NCBI GenBank assembly: GCA_902491575.1
Contig: CABUID010000007.1
Coordinates: forward strand, 1-64,000
Direction of reading: 5' to 3'
From: an uncultured Bacillota bacterium
GTDB lineage: Bacteria; Bacillota_I; Bacilli_A; RFN20; CAG-631
DNA length: 64,000 nt
Shown here: positions 32,589 through 41,478 of the stretch, piece after piece
How the letters are laid out: each line of letters opens with the position of its first letter
Position numbering within the stretch: the stretch's first letter is position 1
Program-made: the position numbers and the translations under genes
The notes under the pieces: model-generated
Seen by the model: only the letters and a program-made list of their open reading frames with translations
Told to the model about the DNA's origin: nothing
Database searches by the model: none

Positions 32589-34754
32589 ATGATAAAAAAA
32601 CGATTTTTTATTTTATTTCTTTTAATTTTTAGTTTTTCCTTTGTAAATTTAAATCATCAAGATGCTCATTTAATTCATGCACAAACAGTTGAAGATACAA
32701 CGACTTTTAAACATTGTGCAGGCAAAACGTCTTCTTTATTATTATCGGAACAAGGGGTCGTTTATGGCTGGGGACTTTGGGGAGAAAGTAGCAATATTTC
32801 TTTTAGTAAGAAATTAACTGTCCCAACGGATATTGGAAAAAATATTGAATTGAGTGAGGATGATTATTTTATTGATATTTTTTCAGGTGAGCAGCATTGT
32901 TTTTTATTAACTGCTTTAGGACGTGTTTTTGGAATGGGAAGTGGTGAAGAACAACAATTTGGATATACAGATTATTTCTTTAAAGCCAATCCAGTTGAAT
33001 TAACTTCTATGTTCTCATTAAATAAAGATGAAAAAATCACATATATAGGCTGTGGTGATGATTTTAATATTGCTTTAACAAATCAACATCGTGTTTTTTC
33101 TTTTGGAAAAAAAGAAGATGGACAATTAGGAATTAATGATGATGCTAAAGAAGATGTAACATACGATATTACCAATCGTTTTACCTTTCAAGATGGGGAT
33201 TATTTAATTGATGTAAAATGTGGTGCATCTCATGCATTAGCATTAAGCAACAATGGCTATGTTTATGTGTGGGGCTCAAACAAATTTGGCCAATTAGGTA
33301 TTAAAGATACTTTAATGTTAGATGAACCAACACGCCTTGAAAGTATTAATGAAAATGCCATACAAATAGCATGCGGGCGTTTCACATCTTATGTTTTGAC
33401 TAATCAAGCACAATTGTATGGTTTTGGTAGTGATTCAGATGGTCAACTCGCTACACATGATACAATTATTACTTCTAATAAAAAAGAAACACCTTATTTA
33501 ATGAATGCAGGGTTTGCTTTTGAAAGTGATGAATATATTAAAGAAATTACAGCTGGTTTTTATTATGCTATTGTTAAAACAAATTTAAGCAATTATTATT
33601 CATTTGGGCAAAATAGTTCTGGACAATTAGGAAATGGATCAACTTTATCGACAAGTGTTCCACAAAAAATAGAGTATAAGGCTTTATTATCATCAATTGA
33701 TGAAATCACATCTATATCCTGTGGTCAAAATCATTGCATAGCAACGACCAAATACGGTCATATTTTAGCTTGGGGAAGTAATTTACAAGGTCAATTGGCT
33801 GAAGATAATGGTGGTGTACAAGCCAATTATAAAATGGTAGATATCACTTATAATTTTCCACCAATCATTATTATTTCAACGAATGCAAGTAGTGTTGAAT
33901 ATAAAAATTATATTTTAGACGTAAATGCTTTTTATTTAGACAATGAGGAAATTGAAGAAACCTATTATTGTATTAGTAGTTCGGTAATGACTCCTAAAGA
34001 TAACTGGGTTCAATATAAAAATAGCATTATTTTAAGTGAAGGAGAAGGAACTCTTTATGTTCATTTAAAAATTGATTCGAAGAAAAGTACCTATTATCAT
34101 GTTTCAAAAGCTTATTTTTTAGACCATTTAGCGCCAAGTATTGTGGCTTTAGATGCAAATAATCAAGAAATTATAGGTAAATACTATAATTCGACAATTT
34201 TCGTAAATGCAAAAGATAATAATAATAGTGTAGATATTATTTATCTCTATGAGGGTAAACAATATACTACACATACCAACACCTTAAGTTTTGAAAAAGA
34301 TGGAACATATCAAGTATACGCCATGGATGAAGCCAAAAACTCTTCAGCAACAATTGAGTTTACAATCGATACAATTCTCCCAACAATAACAAAAATCGAC
34401 AATAATTTAATTCAAGGCACATCCTATAGTACAAGAGATAAAGAAATTACAATACAAGGAAGCGAGGCACTCACATGCTATCAACTTGGCTATAAAGGCG
34501 TAAAAGCAGACTCCTATACTGCACTAAATGAAAATGAAGACTCTTTTAAAATCAAACTGAAAAAAGGTGTAAACACCCTTACTATATATGATCTTGCGGG
34601 TAATGAATCTCTTACCTATGAAATCTTATATTCCCCAAGATTCTTTCAAGATACTCAATTGTTGCTTATTGTATTTGGTAGTTTAACGGCTTTGTTTGTC
34701 ATCATTATCATCTTAGTTTATACTATCAAAAATAAAAAGAAATTAATAAAATAA
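32589..34754 (+). CDS. Secreted seven-repeat RCC1 beta-propeller protein with C-terminal membrane anchor
   Basis: 721 residues. A signal peptide (about 1-30, ending near HAQ) is followed by seven RCC1 repeats of ~55 residues, with repeat ends such as GYVYVWGSNKFGQLGI, QLYGFGSDSDGQLAT, YYSFGQNSSGQLGNGST and HILAWGSNLQGQLAE. Seven repeats make a complete seven-bladed propeller (about 40-415). Two Ig-like domains follow (about 510-600 and 600-690; DGTYQVYAMDEAKNSS, VNTLTIYDLAGNES). Residues ~692-712 are a hydrophobic helix (LLLIVFGSLTALFVIIIILV) and the end is basic, so the protein is displayed outside. No LPXTG. GGAGGTTAAAG precedes the ATG and TATACT lies at 32565-32570. Ligand unknown; adhesion or protein binding is likely. 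Confidence 0.85.
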   Translation: MIKKRFFILFLLIFSFSFVNLNHQDAHLIHAQTVEDTTTFKHCAGKTSSLLLSEQGVVYGWGLWGESSNISFSKKLTVPTDIGKNIELSEDDYFIDIFSGEQHCFLLTALGRVFGMGSGEEQQFGYTDYFFKANPVELTSMFSLNKDEKITYIGCGDDFNIALTNQHRVFSFGKKEDGQLGINDDAKEDVTYDITNRFTFQDGDYLIDVKCGASHALALSNNGYVYVWGSNKFGQLGIKDTLMLDEPTRLESINENAIQIACGRFTSYVLTNQAQLYGFGSDSDGQLATHDTIITSNKKETPYLMNAGFAFESDEYIKEITAGFYYAIVKTNLSNYYSFGQNSSGQLGNGSTLSTSVPQKIEYKALLSSIDEITSISCGQNHCIATTKYGHILAWGSNLQGQLAEDNGGVQANYKMVDITYNFPPIIIISTNASSVEYKNYILDVNAFYLDNEEIEETYYCISSSVMTPKDNWVQYKNSIILSEGEGTLYVHLKIDSKKSTYYHVSKAYFLDHLAPSIVALDANNQEIIGKYYNSTIFVNAKDNNNSVDIIYLYEGKQYTTHTNTLSFEKDGTYQVYAMDEAKNSSATIEFTIDTILPTITKIDNNLIQGTSYSTRDKEITIQGSEALTCYQLGYKGVKADSYTALNENEDSFKIKLKKGVNTLTIYDLAGNESLTYEILYSPRFFQDTQLLLIVFGSLTALFVIIIILVYTIKNKKKLIK

Positions 34755-34765
34755 TAGAAACTTTT

Positions 34766-34810
34766 AAGAAAGTAAAAATAAAATTTAACCTATTTTTACT
34801 TTCTTTTTTA
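34766..34810 (+). terminator. Terminator after the RCC1 gene
   Basis: 15-nt arms AAGAAAGTAAAAATA (34766-34780) and TATTTTTACTTTCTT (34791-34805) with T run after. Confidence 0.85.
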
Positions 34811-34827
34811 AAAAATGAATAGAAACA

Positions 34828-34856
34828 TAGACAAATTTATCAAAAATGAATATAAT
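34828..34856 (+). promoter_or_regulatory. Sigma-A promoter of the trpS T-box operon
   Basis: TAGACA (34828-34833), 17-nt spacer, TATAAT (34851-34856), just before the T-box leader. Confidence 0.8.
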
Positions 34857-34861
34857 ATTAA

Positions 34862-35085
34862 TATACCGTTGAAGTGAAGAAAAAACACATTTAACTTTTT
34901 AGAGAGTTTGCATTGGTGAAAGCAAATAAGGGCATGTGTATAATATGGGTCACAGAGGGCAAAGCGAACAAAGTAGCGGCGATGGGTTCTCCCATTATCG
35001 AGAGTAAAGTGCATAGTTAATCTATGAACTAAGGTGGTACCACGTAATTTGCGTCCTTAGATATTCTAAGGATTTTTTTATTTTA
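34862..35085 (+). promoter_or_regulatory. T-box leader, tryptophan-specific
   Basis: This fills the gap before trpS. Stem I carries AGAGAG (34901-34906 area) and GGTGAAAGC; its 3' side ATGTGT pairs with ACACAT, and GTGA with TCAC, leaving a loop with TGG at 34946-34948 as the Trp specifier codon. The T-box proper is AAGGTGGTACCACG (35031-35044), whose TGGT binds the uncharged tRNA end. Uncharged tRNA-Trp prevents the terminator that follows and so raises trpS and its downstream genes. Confidence 0.9.
35054..35079 (+). terminator. T-box-regulated terminator
   Basis: Arms TCCTTAGA (35054-35061) and TCTAAGGA (35065-35072) then seven T. The competing antiterminator uses the T-box sequence and the preceding GAACTAAGG region. 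Confidence 0.88.
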
Positions 35086-35100
35086 AGGAGGAGTTATTTT

Positions 35101-36096
35101 ATGGAATCATGTAAAAAAAGAATGCTCAGTGGCATAAAACCAACAGGAAAATTAACGTTAGGAAATTATATTGGAGCTATAAAACAATTTATTACTTTTC
35201 AAGATGAATACGAATTATTTGTTTTTATCGCAGATTTACACGCTTTAACCTTACCTATTGATCCGAAAGAATTAAGACAAAATACAAAAGATTTAATTTC
35301 AATCTATTTAGCCTGTGGACTTGATCCAGAGAAAGTAGTTTTATTTAAGCAAAGTGATGTCCATGAACATGCTGAACTTGGTTATATTATGGCTTGTAAT
35401 TCCAATATGGGTGAGTTATTTCGAATGACGCAATACAAAGATAAAACTGCGAAGATGGGCAATAATGAATCCATCCCTACAGGAATATATCTTTATCCAA
35501 CATTAATGGCTGCAGATATTGTTTTATATGATCCTGATTATGTCCCTGTTGGGATTGACCAGAAGCAACATGTTGAATTGACTAGAGATATTGCTATACG
35601 TTTTAATTCTCGTTATTCACCTACTTTTAAATTACCTGAAGCGGTTACGCCAAAAACTGGAGCTAAAATTAATTCTTTATCGAATCCAGAAAAGAAAATG
35701 TCTAAATCTGAATCGGAAAAAGGAACGATTTACCTTTTAGAAGATTTAGCAATTACTCGTAAGAAGATTATGTCAGCAGTTACGGATAGTGATACGCAGA
35801 TTTCATATGATATAAAAAATAAACCTGGAATTTCTAATTTATTGACAATAATGTCTAGTTTAACAGGAAAATCAATCGAAAATATAGTTCAACTTTTCGA
35901 AGGTCAAGGTTATGGGCAATTTAAAAAAGCGGTAGCAGATGTAGTGTGTGAAGAATTAGAACAATTACAAAGAAAAGTAAAAGATATACAAGCTAGTGGA
36001 ATCATTGATAAAGTATTGGCAGATGGAGCAGAAAAAGCTTCTTATGTGGCTAGAAAAAAGCTTTCTAAAGTATATCGGAAAGTAGGGTTAAGATGA
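35101..36096 (+). CDS. trpS: Tryptophanyl-tRNA synthetase
   Basis: 331 residues, standard length of bacterial class I TrpRS. HIGH-type motif TGKLTLGNYIGA (16-27), the GIDQKQHVELTRDIA tryptophan/ATP pocket, and KKMSKSE for the KMSKS loop are present. AAGGAGGAG precedes the ATG. The TGA stop overlaps the next gene (ATGA), so the HAD gene is coupled and under the same T-box. Confidence 0.97.
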   Translation: MESCKKRMLSGIKPTGKLTLGNYIGAIKQFITFQDEYELFVFIADLHALTLPIDPKELRQNTKDLISIYLACGLDPEKVVLFKQSDVHEHAELGYIMACNSNMGELFRMTQYKDKTAKMGNNESIPTGIYLYPTLMAADIVLYDPDYVPVGIDQKQHVELTRDIAIRFNSRYSPTFKLPEAVTPKTGAKINSLSNPEKKMSKSESEKGTIYLLEDLAITRKKIMSAVTDSDTQISYDIKNKPGISNLLTIMSSLTGKSIENIVQLFEGQGYGQFKKAVADVVCEELEQLQRKVKDIQASGIIDKVLADGAEKASYVARKKLSKVYRKVGLR

Positions 36097-36881
36097 AAGA
36101 TTTAAAAAATAAAATTATTGCTTTTGATATTGATGGTACTTTAGCCAGAAATAATACTTTTCCATCTGATTTTACCATACAAACGATACAGCGATTAATA
36201 AAAGAGGGTTATCACATTACACTCGTAACGGGAAGAAATTATATTTCTATGATCGATATTTATCAAAAATGTCATCTTAATAGTGTTTGTGTTTTATGCA
36301 ATGGTGCTTTAGTTTATCACCCTACAACTCACGAAAAATTGAAAAATATTACTATCCCTTTTGCTATTTTAAGAAATTTGTTACAAGATGAGGAATTAAT
36401 GGATAAAATTTTAGATATTTTAGTTGAGATTGATGATTCTACTTATTCTTTAACAGGAAAAGGTTGGAATAATGTGAATTTTATTGGCGATTTTAATCAA
36501 ACTTTACCTTGTGAGCCTAATTCGCTTGTTTTCATGGTAAAAGATCCTTCTTTTCAAAAAGAAGTGGCTGAAATTATCAATAGAAATCCTGATTATCATT
36601 ATCGTTATTGGTCAAAAATAGGTGAATTCTATAATGTGCATTTTTCGAAAAAAGAAGGAGTAGAAGTAATGCTTGATTATTATCATAAAACCAAAGAAGA
36701 TTTAATTTTTATAGGTGATGGTGAAAATGATCGTGAAATTATGCAATATGCAGGTTTCAGTATAGCAATGAAAAATGCAGATGAATTAACGAAAAAGAAA
36801 GCAAATCAAATAACGAAATTAACGAATGAAGAAGATGGTGCTATTTTGCATTTACTTCAAATGATAGCAGAGAATGAATAA
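36093..36881 (+). CDS. HAD-superfamily Cof-type (IIB) phosphatase
   Basis: 262 residues. Motif I FDIDGTLARN with the Asp nucleophile (residues ~11-20), motif II TGRN region VTGRNYISM, C2B cap in the middle, Lys in the third motif, and GDGENDREIM for the metal aspartates. Cof-type enzymes hydrolyse sugar phosphates, pyridoxal phosphate or riboflavin intermediates; the substrate is not predictable. 4-nt overlap with trpS and an 8-nt overlap with the next gene make it a coupled three-gene unit. Confidence 0.88.
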   Translation: MKDLKNKIIAFDIDGTLARNNTFPSDFTIQTIQRLIKEGYHITLVTGRNYISMIDIYQKCHLNSVCVLCNGALVYHPTTHEKLKNITIPFAILRNLLQDEELMDKILDILVEIDDSTYSLTGKGWNNVNFIGDFNQTLPCEPNSLVFMVKDPSFQKEVAEIINRNPDYHYRYWSKIGEFYNVHFSKKEGVEVMLDYYHKTKEDLIFIGDGENDREIMQYAGFSIAMKNADELTKKKANQITKLTNEEDGAILHLLQMIAENE

Positions 36882-37743
36882 TATGAAGATTGCATTACTT
36901 TATTTTACAGGGACATACAATACATTATTTTTAACGACTTTAATGAAAAACCGATTGATGTATCTCCATCATCAAGTCGACGTTTTTCTATTGACGGATA
37001 ATTTGAAATTTTCATATAAAAAATATGATCGAATTGGCATAGGTTATCCCATTCATGCTTTTAATGCTCCTAAAATTGTAGAAAAAAATCTTGAAAAATT
37101 AAAAATTGAAAAATCAGCCTATTTTATTTATAAAAGTAGTGGTGAGCCTTTTTTTATGAATAATGCTTCTTCCTATAAAATTTATAAGATCATGAAAGCT
37201 AGACAAAATGTTTTTTTTGGTGAATATCATTTTGTCATGCCATATAATATTTTGTTTAAAACAAAAGAAGAATTTATTGGCTATGAAATGCAATATAATT
37301 TGAAATATATAAAATATTTATGTGACCATTTAATGCAAGAAAAAACTTATAAAGTGAGCTTACTAGAACGTTTTATAAGTTTTGTTTTTAAGATACAAAG
37401 GTTAGGTTGTAAAGTGAATATAAAGTTTTATAAAGTAAATAAAAAGAAATGTATTCGTTGTCAAAAATGTATTATCAACTGTCCAACGCATAATCTACGC
37501 TACCATAAAAATAAAAAGAAAATTGTTTTTGATAATCATTGTGTAATGTGTATGCGTTGTTCTTTTCAATGTCCAACAAATGCGATATCCATTGGTTTAT
37601 TAAATCATTCTAAAGTAAATGGTTCTTATGATTTTAATCAATATCTTTTTGTAAAAAGTGATTACCAGTTTTCAACAGAAAAGAAATGGTTTTATCGAAA
37701 ATTTAAATCTTATTTTGATGCGATTGATTCACTTTCTAATTAG
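36874..37743 (+). CDS. EFR1-family flavodoxin-like / 2[4Fe-4S] ferredoxin protein
   Basis: 289 residues. Residues 1-170 resemble a flavodoxin fold: LLYFTGTYNTLFLTTLMK is the FMN phosphate loop (Thr-Gly-Thr), and GIGYPIHAFNAPKIV and KSSGEPF follow. Residues ~195-255 carry two 4Fe-4S motifs, CIRCQKCIINCP and CVMCMRCSFQCP. Such EFR1 proteins are common in anaerobic Bacillota; they are thought to shuttle electrons but no reaction is established. Start ATG 36874 or the third-codon-later ATG 36883 are both possible; neither ribosome site is strong. The gene ends 4 nt into the convergent pgpA tail. Confidence 0.82.
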   Translation: MNNMKIALLYFTGTYNTLFLTTLMKNRLMYLHHQVDVFLLTDNLKFSYKKYDRIGIGYPIHAFNAPKIVEKNLEKLKIEKSAYFIYKSSGEPFFMNNASSYKIYKIMKARQNVFFGEYHFVMPYNILFKTKEEFIGYEMQYNLKYIKYLCDHLMQEKTYKVSLLERFISFVFKIQRLGCKVNIKFYKVNKKKCIRCQKCIINCPTHNLRYHKNKKKIVFDNHCVMCMRCSFQCPTNAISIGLLNHSKVNGSYDFNQYLFVKSDYQFSTEKKWFYRKFKSYFDAIDSLSN

Positions 37744-38279
37744 CTAAGGGAAGAAGCATGTTCTTGTGCAATCATGATAGCTGCATTCGCTGCAATGGCG
37801 CCAACAATATCATCTAAAAAGCAATGGCAATGTTCTTTATGATTTTGTAATTGATAGATTTTTCCAGGCTTTGTTACATCTAAATTTCCAAAGTTTGTTT
37901 TACCAATAGTTCCATAATCTCCACATATGGATAAAGCAATCGCTTCATCAATACCAAATAATCCAACATCTGCGAGTAATATAGAATTTAAAGGTTCGTC
38001 AAAAATATGCTTTTCTGCACAAATATCAACATTAATTGCAAATAAAACGGCATGGAAAGTTTCTCTTTTTTTTATGACGTTCAAAACGGCATTTTTACAT
38101 TCTTCTAGTGTTAAATTTTCAACATATTTACATTGAGCAGTATAGGATAAAAAAGCAATATCGTCAATTTCTACTCCTCTTTCTTTTAACATAGAAAGAA
38201 CAATCATTTGCATTTGTTCTTCATTGTAATAATTTGTTTTACTAACATTAAAATTTTCAAGACATTTTAATTGTTTCAT
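37740..38279 (-). CDS. pgpA: Phosphatidylglycerophosphatase A (YutG-type)
   Basis: 179 residues. Dephosphorylates phosphatidylglycerol phosphate. Family signatures of the YutG branch: MLKERGVEIDDIAFL, LTLEECKNAVLNVIKKRE, GLFGIDEAIALSICGDYGTIGKTNFG and LDDIVGAIAANAAIMIAQE. YutG proteins lack membrane helices, as here. The first ~20 residues (LKCLENFNVSKTNYY) are extra. Convergent with the ferredoxin protein with tail overlap; divergent from the glpA-like operon. Confidence 0.88.
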   Translation of the reverse strand: MKQLKCLENFNVSKTNYYNEEQMQMIVLSMLKERGVEIDDIAFLSYTAQCKYVENLTLEECKNAVLNVIKKRETFHAVLFAINVDICAEKHIFDEPLNSILLADVGLFGIDEAIALSICGDYGTIGKTNFGNLDVTKPGKIYQLQNHKEHCHCFLDDIVGAIAANAAIMIAQEHASSLS

Positions 38280-38431
38280 ATAAAATCACCTAAACCATTA
38301 TATGAGATTTTTTTTGAAATAATGTTTTTCTTCTTTTAGTTTCAAATGAATTATATTTATATCTTATAGATGATTTTTTTATAAAAAAACGATATAATAA
38401 CGATAGTAGATAAGAAAGGTTTGTGAGAATA

Positions 38432-39856
38432 ATGATTTACGATATTGCTATAATTGGTGCAGGTGTAATCGGATGTTTTTTAGCAAGAGAATTAGCAAAA
38501 TATGATTTAAATATTTTAGTTGTTGAAAAAGATAATGATGTTGGTAATGAGACATCTTCTGCAAATAGTGCAATTATCCATTCTGGATATGATCCTTTAC
38601 CGAATACTTTAAAAGCAAAATTAAATGTAGAAGGTAATGCCATGTTTGATAAGATTTGTGAAGATTTAGATGTTTCTTTTCAACGTATTGGTTCCATTAC
38701 GATTGCATTATCACAAGAAGAGATGGAAACTTTAAAAATGTTACAAAGTCGAGCAAAGCAAAATGGAGTAGAAACATTTTTACTAGATAAAGAAGCATTA
38801 AAGAAAAAAGAACCCTTATTATCCGATAAAGTAGTGGGTGGATTATATGCTCCTACAGCTGGTATTATTGATCCATTTAACCTATGTGTTCATTTAATGG
38901 AAAACGCGGTGGATAATGGGGTGATTTTAAAATTAAATGAAGAAATAACAAGTATTAGTAAAAACAAAGATATTTTCACATTAAATCATCACTATCAAAG
39001 TAAAATGGTTATTAATTGTAGTGGAGTAAATGGTGATATAGTAAATGAATTAATCAATCCTAAAACTTTTGATATTATGCCTAGGAAAGGACAATATTTT
39101 GTTTTTAATCATTTTTCTTATCCATTTGTAAAACATACTTTATTTATGGTCCCTAGCGAAAGAGGTAAAGGTGTACTGATTAGTCCAACAACAAGTGGTA
39201 ATTATTTAGTTGGTCCAAGCGCTATTTTAGTTTGTCGGGAGGACACAGCTACGGATAAAAAAACTTTAAACTCTGTTAAAGAACAAGCAAATTACTTAAT
39301 GGATAATATTCCATATCATGAAACGATTCGAACTTTTGCAGGTTTAAGAGCTACTCCTTCTACACATGACTTTATTATTGAAGAATCAAAAACAGAAAAT
39401 TTTATTAATGTAGTCGGAATAGAATCACCTGGCTTAGCCTCTTCACCCGCAATTGCAAAAATGGTTATTGAAGAAATGATTCAACCAAAATTAAAATTGA
39501 CTTTAAAACCAAATTATCAACCGAAAATCAAAAAATACGTTAAAATGAAAACTCTTTCTTTAGAAGAAAAACAAAAATATTTTAAAGAAAATCATGATTA
39601 TGGAACCATAATTTGTAAATGTGAAGAAATCAGTAAAGGAGAAATTATTGATTGTTTAAAGCGTTCATGTCCACCTCATTCGATAAAAGGATTAAAAAGA
39701 AGATTACGTGTTGGATTTGGTAAATGTCAAGGAGGTATGTGCCAATCGGAAGCATTGAATATTTTAGCTGATTTTTATCATGTTGACAAAAAAGATATTC
39801 CTTATGATGGAAAAAAATCCTACATTCTTTTCAAAGAAACAAAGGGGGAAATCTAA
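38432..39856 (+). CDS. GlpA-like FAD-dependent glycerol-3-phosphate dehydrogenase with BFD [2Fe-2S] domain
   Basis: 474 residues. Rossmann FAD motif IIGAGVIGCFLAREL at the N-terminus, DAO fold through ~365, with GLRATPSTHDFI and GIESPGLASSPAIA typical of GlpA-type proteins. The C-terminus is a BFD-like cluster domain: ICKCEEISKGEIIDCL...GKCQGGMCQ. It is predicted to oxidise glycerol 3-phosphate to DHAP with the next gene. GTG 38423 is in frame, but ATG 38432 follows it at better distance from AAAGG. TATAAT lies at 38393-38398. The closely packed trio with the following two genes is a known clostridial-type cassette, usually near glpK. Confidence 0.85.
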   Translation: MIYDIAIIGAGVIGCFLARELAKYDLNILVVEKDNDVGNETSSANSAIIHSGYDPLPNTLKAKLNVEGNAMFDKICEDLDVSFQRIGSITIALSQEEMETLKMLQSRAKQNGVETFLLDKEALKKKEPLLSDKVVGGLYAPTAGIIDPFNLCVHLMENAVDNGVILKLNEEITSISKNKDIFTLNHHYQSKMVINCSGVNGDIVNELINPKTFDIMPRKGQYFVFNHFSYPFVKHTLFMVPSERGKGVLISPTTSGNYLVGPSAILVCREDTATDKKTLNSVKEQANYLMDNIPYHETIRTFAGLRATPSTHDFIIEESKTENFINVVGIESPGLASSPAIAKMVIEEMIQPKLKLTLKPNYQPKIKKYVKMKTLSLEEKQKYFKENHDYGTIICKCEEISKGEIIDCLKRSCPPHSIKGLKRRLRVGFGKCQGGMCQSEALNILADFYHVDKKDIPYDGKKSYILFKETKGEI

Positions 39857-41140
39857 ATGGAAAACAAAGTTTTTGATTTAGTGATTATTGGCGGTGGCTC
39901 AGCTGGACTTGCAAGTGCTTTATCTGCTTATGAGAATGGTATTAAAGATATTTTAATTATCGAAAAAGAACCATGGCTGGGAGGCATTTTACAACAATGT
40001 ATTCATAATGGATTTGGTCTACATACATTTAAGGAACAATTAAGTGGTCCAGAATATGCTCAAAGGTTCATTGATAAAGTAAAAAACACATCAATTCAAA
40101 TAAAATTAAATACATATGTAAGCAATATTTCACAAGAAAAAGATATTTATTATTCAAATAATGAAGAAGGATTTTGCCATATACAAGCTCGAAGTATTAT
40201 TATGGCAACTGGATGTGTTGAAAGAACACCTGGAGCGATCTTATTAGAGGGCGATCGTATTTCAGGTATTTATACGGCAGGACAAGTTCAAAAATATTTA
40301 AATATTGATGGATATTTAGTTGGTAAAAAAGTTTTTATTTTAGGTTCTGGTGATATTGGTCTGATAATGGCAAGAAGAATGACATTAGAAGGTGCTAAAG
40401 TGATGGGAGTAGCAGAAATTATGCCCTATTCCAATGGACTAAGTCGTAACATTGTTCAGTGTTTGAATGATTTTGATATTCCTTTATACTTATCACATAC
40501 AGTAAAAGAAGTAAAAGGAAAAGACCATGTAGAAAAAGTTGTTATTGCAAAAGTAGATGAACAATTTAATTATATAGAAGACTCAGAATTAATTTTCGAT
40601 GTTGATACTTTGATTTTATCCGTGGGATTAGTACCTTATAATACTTTATTGGAAAAAATAGGAGTTCAAATGGCCTCAACGAAAGGAGCAGTTGTAGATG
40701 AGTTTTGTCAAACATCTATTCCGGGGATTTTTGCTTGTGGTAACACATTGCATGTTCATGATTTAGTTGATTATGTTACAGATGAAGCTAAATTGGCAGG
40801 GCTTGGAGCAGCAAGATATCTTCAACATCATTTCAATATTTTAACAAATGAAACACAAACCATAAGCGGAAATGGTATCAACTATATCATCCCTCAAAAA
40901 TATCATTTTGATAATATTCAAGAAGAGATAATTTTTAAATTTAGAGTCAAAAAACCATTTCATCATGTAGAATTAATTCTTAAAGAAGATGATAAAATAA
41001 TAAAAAAGATGAATAAACAACATTTATTGCCTGCTGAAATGGAAACGATTAAATTAAACAAATCGCTTTTAAATCCGAAAGCAAATCAACTTTATTTTGA
41101 AATAAAAGAGGTGGACCATGAAAGAAATGATTTGTATTGA
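39857..41140 (+). CDS. FAD/NAD(P)-dependent oxidoreductase, partner of the GlpA-like protein
   Basis: 427 residues. Two dinucleotide-binding motifs: IIGGGSAGLASALSAYE (FAD, residue ~10) and VFILGSGDIGLIMARRM (NAD(P), ~165); ATGCVERTPGA and GIFACGNTLHVHDLVDYV follow. It resembles NADH-oxidising subunits of the pyridine nucleotide-disulfide type but has no redox Cys pair. GGGGGAAATC ribosome site and zero gap to glpA-like. The C-terminal ~80 residues extend beyond the oxidoreductase core. Confidence 0.83.
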   Translation: MENKVFDLVIIGGGSAGLASALSAYENGIKDILIIEKEPWLGGILQQCIHNGFGLHTFKEQLSGPEYAQRFIDKVKNTSIQIKLNTYVSNISQEKDIYYSNNEEGFCHIQARSIIMATGCVERTPGAILLEGDRISGIYTAGQVQKYLNIDGYLVGKKVFILGSGDIGLIMARRMTLEGAKVMGVAEIMPYSNGLSRNIVQCLNDFDIPLYLSHTVKEVKGKDHVEKVVIAKVDEQFNYIEDSELIFDVDTLILSVGLVPYNTLLEKIGVQMASTKGAVVDEFCQTSIPGIFACGNTLHVHDLVDYVTDEAKLAGLGAARYLQHHFNILTNETQTISGNGINYIIPQKYHFDNIQEEIIFKFRVKKPFHHVELILKEDDKIIKKMNKQHLLPAEMETIKLNKSLLNPKANQLYFEIKEVDHERNDLY

Positions 41141-41462
41141 ATGCCCAAGAGGCTGTCATCTAAAAATTGATGATAAATTGAATGTAACGGGAAATCATTG
41201 TATTCGAGGTAAGAATTATGCTATCAATGAATTGAGTTGCCCCAAAAGAATTGTGACTTCAACCGTTTATATTCATTCCAAAATCATTCGTCGTCTTCCA
41301 GTGATGACGGAATCAGAAGTAGCAAAAGAAAAAGTATTTGATGTAATCAAAGAATTAAATAAGATAAAAATTTCTGCGCCTATTCAGTGCAGAGATGTTA
41401 TAATAGAAAACGTATGCAATACAAATGTAAATGTCATTGCAACGAGGACAATTGAAAAATAA
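41118..41462 (+). CDS. DUF1667 cysteine-rich protein
   Basis: 114 residues. Cys6, Cys9, Cys13, Cys28 and Cys41 (MICIECPRGCHL, GNHCIRGKNYAINELSCPKR) form the DUF1667 pattern, presumed to bind an iron-sulfur cluster. Proteins of this family accompany the two oxidoreductases upstream. It overlaps the previous gene by 23 nt with its own GAGGTGGACC ribosome site. Third subunit or assembly partner of the glycerol-3-phosphate oxidising complex; that is inference from context. Confidence 0.85.
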   Translation: MKEMICIECPRGCHLKIDDKLNVTGNHCIRGKNYAINELSCPKRIVTSTVYIHSKIIRRLPVMTESEVAKEKVFDVIKELNKIKISAPIQCRDVIIENVCNTNVNVIATRTIEK

Positions 41463-41478
41463 GGGAGGAATAGAATAA

